Positions 59,259-64,000 of a DNA stretch of 64,000 bases are shown here, piece after piece. The translations under genes and the position numbers were made by a program. How positions within the stretch are numbered: position 1 is the first letter of the stretch; every line of letters starts with the position of its first letter. The notes below the pieces were generated by a model that searched no databases, was not told the origin of the DNA, and was given only the letters and a program-made list of their open reading frames with translations. Source of the stretch: Apodemus sylvaticus (taxonomy: Eukaryota; Chordata; Mammalia; Rodentia; Muridae); assembly GCF_947179515.1 (NCBI RefSeq), contig NC_067474.1:89285824-89349823 (forward strand). Reading direction: 5' to 3'.

Positions 59259-61140
59259 ACCCAATATTTTAAAGATGTTTCCGTCAAAGAAGATGCTGTA
59301 TTATAAACACAACTAAAATTAACATTTTTTTTTCTTTTTTAGTTTTATAATGTAGCTTGAGAAATAGTCTTGACCTGTCTTTCCAGTCTTAGGGCATAAT
59401 CATTCCAGTAATAATGGGTTCATATTATTTTCAAATACGTCTTCAAAATATGATCTGCCTTTTGTTTTGTTTGCTTTTTTATGCCAATGTTGACTTTCCA
59501 CCAGTTTTTTTCAAATGTGAAATGAAATCGTAGGATATGAAAGAAGGATGCTAGTAGAGTGCTATTCTCTTTAAGTGCATCTTAAATAAAGTCTTTTTTA
59601 TTAGCATCTTAATTTCTATAGGACACTTTCCTTTAGATGAGCAAACCTGAGTGGTGAAGAATACAGACATGCTCATTTCTCCCCGCCCCCAGCTTCTGGT
59701 TGCATAAAAGAAGTATTTGATAACCTTAAGCAAGGTTTTACTATTCTTTCTTTATAGTTTTAAATTAGGTGACTTAGACAAGTGACAGTTTCTTTGCTAG
59801 TCTGCGATGTTACATACTTTCTATCTGCATATTATATTTCTTATGTTTATGCATGTGATCATTTTAGACATACATTCATCACAATTTCTTCATTGAAATG
59901 AATTCCTAGATATTGTGATAAGGCTTTCTTTATATATTTATCATAGTAATATTATGCAGAAATCTTAATGCCTCTATAGTTACTATGACTGTGGTATTTG
60001 TAAGAGAAAGTGGAAAACATGAGATACTAGATCATTAACATATTTGATGCACAGTTATGAAGAAATTAGTTCAAATATCTAGCCCTCACATAAAAGACAG
60101 GTAATGGCACATGCATCTAAAACTTCAGCATTGAAGAGCTATAGGGAGAGATTTATATCCCTAAAGTGTACTGGCTTGGTAATGTAGCAGAGTCAAAAAT
60201 TTTAAAATCCAGCACAAGATCTTGTATCAAATATATGGTGATGAATAATTGGAGGAAGCCACCCATTGTGGATTTCTGGCCTTTATGATGTGGTCACACA
60301 AGTGTTGATATACTGTTACAGTTGCACACACATCCACAAGAACATATACACATTATAAACACACACACATATGCACATATACACCCATACATGCACACAC
60401 ACAGAGAAGCAAGTGCACATGCATGCATATTTATATGCACATACTTGAAAATATTTTTGAACAAAGAAAATATTTTGAACAAAGAAAATTTATGATTCAT
60501 GCACTGATGATTTAGGTTTTTCAAAAAAAATCAGAAAGAGCATCAACTTAGTGATATGCCATAAGATCTTGAAAAAATGAGAATTAATAATAGCCAAAAT
60601 ACTAGGTGGCAAAAATAATTGAAATGATTAAAATTATGTTATAATTTATTGAATAAAAATGGCAAAAATAAACAATCCTCCTGAATCAATGACATGGGGA
60701 GTCTTTCTTTGAAAAAGATAATAATGTTGAAAAACTCAACTAAACTGTTGAAAGAAAGGAGCAAAATTACTTGAATAAAGTAATAAATAAATAAAAATAC
60801 AGATGAATCCATCTGTTGTAGCAATAAATACTTTTGTCAATAGATATTTTTGTCAGCCTCCAACAGTAAATGTACTGAAAGGACTTAAACCACTCCATTT
60901 TAGAACAGGCAGCAATGTTAGGCCGTGCATTTTAGTTTCCTACAGATGCAGGCAAGGCTTCTTGGAAAAAACACAGACAAAGGGACATTAATCAACAATG
61001 ACCATGACATCTATCTAACCAAGAGTGATAGCCAGCCCAAGGGCTAAGATAGTTCCTGGAATTTCTCTAAGACATGACCAAAAATGTTCAGATCCAAATA
61101 GTTCCCTGAGTATTATAAGGACATCCTTCTAAAACCTTTA
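59259..61140. other. Unique A+T-rich DNA
   Basis: No gene or repeat family recognised. ACAC-rich text lies at 60325-60410; a 19/18-bp tandem pair lies at 60447-60483. Confidence 0.45.
60447..60483. repeat. Short tandem pair, 19 and 18 bp
   Basis: GAAAATATTTTTGAACAAA followed by the same unit lacking one T, then the start of a third. Confidence 0.9.
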
Positions 61141-61144
61141 CCCC

Positions 61145-61690
61145 CATCAAATTATAAAATCTAAAAGAAATGGAAATTTTCAGAATGCATATTGCATATC
61201 AAAGTTAAACCAAGAAGAGATAAAAAAATAAATAATTCCATCTCAAACAACAAAAATAAATTAATAATTAAATATCTTCTAATAAAAGAAGTACTTGCCC
61301 AGAAGGATTTATCATAAAATTCAACTACACCTTAAAGAGGTACTAAAATCTTCTTAAAGTATTCTATAAGAGAAAAGATGAAAGAATGTATTCAAAGTCT
61401 CTTTGTAAAGACATTGTTACACCAGCCTCTCTGAAAAAAACTAATTCCCAAATTCTCAATAATGTATTACTAAACTGAGTTCAAGAACACACTAAATAGA
61501 ACTATTAAAATCAATTTGGCTTCATCCCAGAAATGCAAGGTTGGTTGAGCATACACAAGTCACTATACATAATCTACAACATAAACTCAAGGGCAAAACT
61601 ACACTATCATCTCATTAATATAGTTGAGTCTTCAGAAAATTCCAATGGCCCTTCATGACAAAGTCTGTGAGAAGTAAGATTTAGAGAGGG
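61145..61690 (+). pseudogene. Old L1 ORF2 fragment (RT N-terminal half)
   Basis: It is co-linear with 11870-12420 of the intact copy. The pieces are 'aaaagaaatggaaattttcag', then a worn GPDGF segment at about 61295, then 'gaacacactaaatagaac', then the FGFIPEMQGW-like segment ('cttcatcccagaaatgcaaggttgg') at 61520, then HNLQHKLK-like text. Stops and indels break it. It ends at about 61640-61690, where another L1 5' end begins. Confidence 0.8.
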
Positions 61691-62157
61691 CATGACTCAC
61701 TATAAAAAAGACAATGTATAAGAATCCCACTACTGGGGTCCATCTGGAGGACTGCCAGCAGAGGTAAGATGCAGAGAGATACCTGCTGTCTCTTACCTCT
61801 ATTATGCAGCCTACAACTCTGTCTTACTTTCTGAAGATGTCTGTAGGGTACCAGGAGCATACAGCTTGCACTCCTCATCAATCCTTTGCCTGTCATGTCC
61901 AACTAAGGCACAATCTGAAGAGGTAGTGTGCCCTGACCTCCATAATCTGACTAACAACTCTGCCTGCCTTCCAGAAGAGGTCTTTTGGTCCTTAAGAACA
62001 TTCATGTCTGCCTGGATCACTACCAGCATAGGTTGACAGCATGCTATTCCCTGAGCTCCAAGGTTAGGCTCCTGCCTCCTTGAGGAGAGCTGCTGACATC
62101 AGGAATATTTAATCCATGCCAGCGGTAGCTTGATGTCTAAAGGAAAGCATAAAATAA

Positions 62158-62212
62158 AAACAAAAACAAAACAAAAACCAAACCAAAACCAAACCAAAAC
62201 AAAACCAAAATA
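62158..62212 (+). repeat. AAAAC/ACCAA-rich simple sequence
   Basis: Repeated AAAACAAAACC-type units in the 5' UTR of the old L1, just before its ORF1 region. Confidence 0.85.
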
Positions 62213-62229
62213 AGTACCAAGAGCAAAGG

Positions 62230-63175
62230 CAACATAGCATCAACAGAGCTCAGCTATCCCACTACAGCAATGCCTGGATATCCTAACACAAGAAGATGAC
62301 TTTAAACCCAATGTTATAATGATAGAGGTCTGTAAAGAGGAAATGGATATATCTGTTAATGAAATATAGGAAAATACAACCAAACAGGTAAAGGAAATGA
62401 ATAAAATTGTCCTGAACATAGAAAGAGAAGCAATAAAGAGCATGCAAATGGAGACAATCCTGGAGAAGGAAAACCTAGAAAAAAGAACAGAAACTTGGGA
62501 GGCAAGCATCACTAATATTAACACTAACATTAACTAACACTAACTCATATGCCTGAGATGGAAGAATCTCAGGCATAGAAGATACAATAGAAGAAATTGA
62601 CACTTTGGTTAAAGAAAAATTACATCTAAAAAACTTTTAACACAAAACATCCAAGAAATTTGGAGCACTCTGAAAAGAGTAAGCTTAAGTATAATAGACG
62701 CAGAAGATGGATAAGAGTCCCAGATTAATGGCCAGAAAATATCTTCAATAAAATCATAGAAGAAAATTTCCCTGATTTGCAATAAATGGCTATAAATGTA
62801 CAAGAAACTTATAGAAGACTGAACAAATTACACCTGAAAAGAAAATCCTCCAGAGACATAATAACCAAAACAGTACATGTACAGAACAAAGAAAAAATTT
62901 GATAGCTGCAAGGGTAAAAGGCCAGGTAACATATAAAGGCAGACCTATCAGAATTATACTTTAGTTTATAACAGAGACTCTAAATTTTAGTAGGGTCTGG
63001 GCAGCTGTCCTGTAGGCTATAAGAAACCACAGATGCCAGCCCAGACTGCTTATACTCAGCAAAACTTTTAATTACCATAGATAGAGAATGCAGTATTCTA
63101 TGAAAAAAAAACAAAATATAGCAATATCTTTCTACGAATCCAGCCCTACAGAAAATACTAGAAGGAAACTGCAAC
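62230..63175 (+). pseudogene. L1 ORF1 remnant, old copy
   Basis: The coiled-coil part (text giving EEIDTLVKEKL-like residues) and the C-terminal RNA-binding part can be aligned to the intact copy. Recognisable segments are 'aggccaggtaacatataaagg', 'cagacctatcagaatta', 'gtctgggcagct' and 'cagcaaaactttta'. Several stops and frameshifts are visible, so no protein is expected. Confidence 0.8.
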
Positions 63176-63248
63176 TCAATGAGACTAACTACACCCAAGA
63201 AAAGCAAGAAAATAAATAATTCCTCGCCAGCAAGTGAAAAAGAAGGGA

Positions 63249-63251
<3 letters not shown>

Positions 63252-63300
<49 letters not shown>

Positions 63301-63418
63301 ACTAAAACCACCATCACCACCTCCACAACCACTTCCACCTCCACCTCCACCATCACCACCTCCACCACCACTACCGCCACCACCACCTCCACCTCTACCT
63401 CCACTACCACCACCATCA
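63252..63418. repeat. (CA)n then (CCA/CCT)n compound microsatellite
   Basis: CA run at 63252-63299, then CCACCT/CCACCA triplets to 63418. The long Pro-rich and Val-rich frames over it are artefacts. Confidence 0.97.
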
Positions 63419-63419
63419 A

Positions 63420-64000
63420 AATATCAGGAATTAACTGTAATTTTCATCAATATCTCTCAACAGCAATGGGCTCATTTCCCTAATAACAAGCAAACAAAAT
63501 GGATGTCAAAATCCCTTCTATTGTATACAAGAAACTCATCTGAGCAACAAAATTAGACATTACCTCAGAGTAGAGATCTAGAAAAGGCTTTTCTAGGACA
63601 GGAGCCAACATAGAGTAATCATTCTAATATCCAATAAAATCAATTTTCAACCAAAAATAATCAAAAGAAATGGGGAAGTTCACTTTATACTTATCAAAGG
63701 AGATCTACCAAGATGATGTCTCAATTTTGAACATTTTATGCCCTAAGTGTAAGGATACCACCCATATTCATAAAAGTAACATTACATAAGTGTCAGTCAA
63801 ACATTGAATCCCAAACATTAATAGTGAGAGACTTCAAAACACCAATCTCACCAACGAACAGGTCATCAAGACAAACTAAACAGAGAAATAATGAAACAAG
63901 AAGAGGTTATGAATCACATTGACTTGAAAGATAGTAAAGAAAATTTCAGCCAAACAATAAAAGAACTTATCTTCTTCTTAGGGAACGTTCTCCAAAATTG
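63420..64000 (+). pseudogene. L1 ORF2 endonuclease remnant, old copy (cut by window end)
   Basis: It aligns with residues 5 to about 190 of the intact ORF2. Worn LNGLxSP-like text appears at 63450, 'gtatacaagaaactcatctgag' (the IQETHL region, catalytic Glu) at 63521, 'ggaagttcactttatact' at 63675, and the GDFN equivalent ('agagacttcaaaac', with Gly lost) at about 63825. Frameshifts and stops occur throughout. Confidence 0.8.

Larger units (their letters stand above)
61695..64000 (+). mobile_element. Old, decayed rodent L1 with 5' UTR, ORF1 and start of ORF2 (runs off the window)
   Basis: In order: a 5' UTR-like region (61700-62200) with near-repeated 'ccagcagaggtaag'/'ttccagaagaggtc' segments, an A/C-rich link, ORF1 remnants (62230-63175), an expanded CA/CCA microsatellite where the inter-ORF spacer should be, and ORF2 endonuclease remnants to the window end. 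It is much older than the 7.9-kb copy. The window cuts it. Confidence 0.8.

Noticed and set aside
63179..63556. Proline-rich 125-codon frame that could suggest a secreted Pro-rich protein
   Set aside because: The proline run is the CCA/CCT microsatellite between decayed L1 ORFs.

Overview
This is a stretch of mammalian nuclear DNA from a murid rodent, most probably rat. The youngest mobile element is an almost full-length L1 whose 3' end and ORF2 look like rat L1. Around it lie B1, B2, B3 and B4-type SINEs, URR1-type hAT remnants, many long CA, GA and TATC microsatellites, and older L1 pieces. The unique sequence between them is A+T-rich. I found no convincing exon of a functional host gene, no RNA gene, no CRISPR array and no prokaryotic feature. 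The window reads as intergenic or deep-intronic DNA shaped by retrotransposition.

Layout. 1-7.87 kb: mostly unique A+T-rich DNA with an L1-3'-end-like repeat, a TG microsatellite, a B2 SINE and an antisense B3-like SINE. 7.88-14.68 kb: an L1 on the plus strand with an 11-bp target-site duplication, a G+C-rich 5' UTR built from tandem 196-bp units, ORF1 broken by two frameshifts and one stop, and ORF2 intact through its endonuclease and reverse transcriptase but broken by a one-base frameshift near codon 1084. 15-21 kb: L1 and hAT remnants plus CA repeats. 21.7-23.1 kb: a processed pseudogene of Drg1, a GTP-binding protein gene. 23-29 kb: old repeats and unique DNA. 29.2-32.0 kb: two L1 fragments on the minus strand, head to tail, bracketed by polypyrimidine tracts; one has lost most of ORF2 and gained a TA/TG microsatellite inside its endonuclease region. 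32-40 kb: largely unique with microsatellites and SINE fragments. 40-47.5 kb: several old L1 3' ends, a foldback, an exact 114-bp inverted duplication and a tandem duplication. 48-52.6 kb: microsatellite-rich, with murid repeats. 53.3-54.5 kb: an ancient mammalian L1 remnant. 57 kb: a probable MIR. 61.1-64 kb: an old L1 ORF2 fragment, then a second, decayed L1 with 5' UTR, ORF1 and the start of ORF2, running off the window.

How the parts relate: the only coding capacity belongs to retroelements. L1-encoded machinery plausibly made the L1 copies, the SINEs and the Drg1 pseudogene. The least ordinary structures are the 114-bp inverted duplication, the 27-bp foldback near 41.2 kb, the L1 copy with the internal deletion and microsatellite, and the repeated L1 promoter units with YY1-like motifs. 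I saw no candidate for a wholly new biological system. Repeat-family names are from memory of consensus sequences, not from a search, and most repeat boundaries are accurate only to about 10-30 bases.
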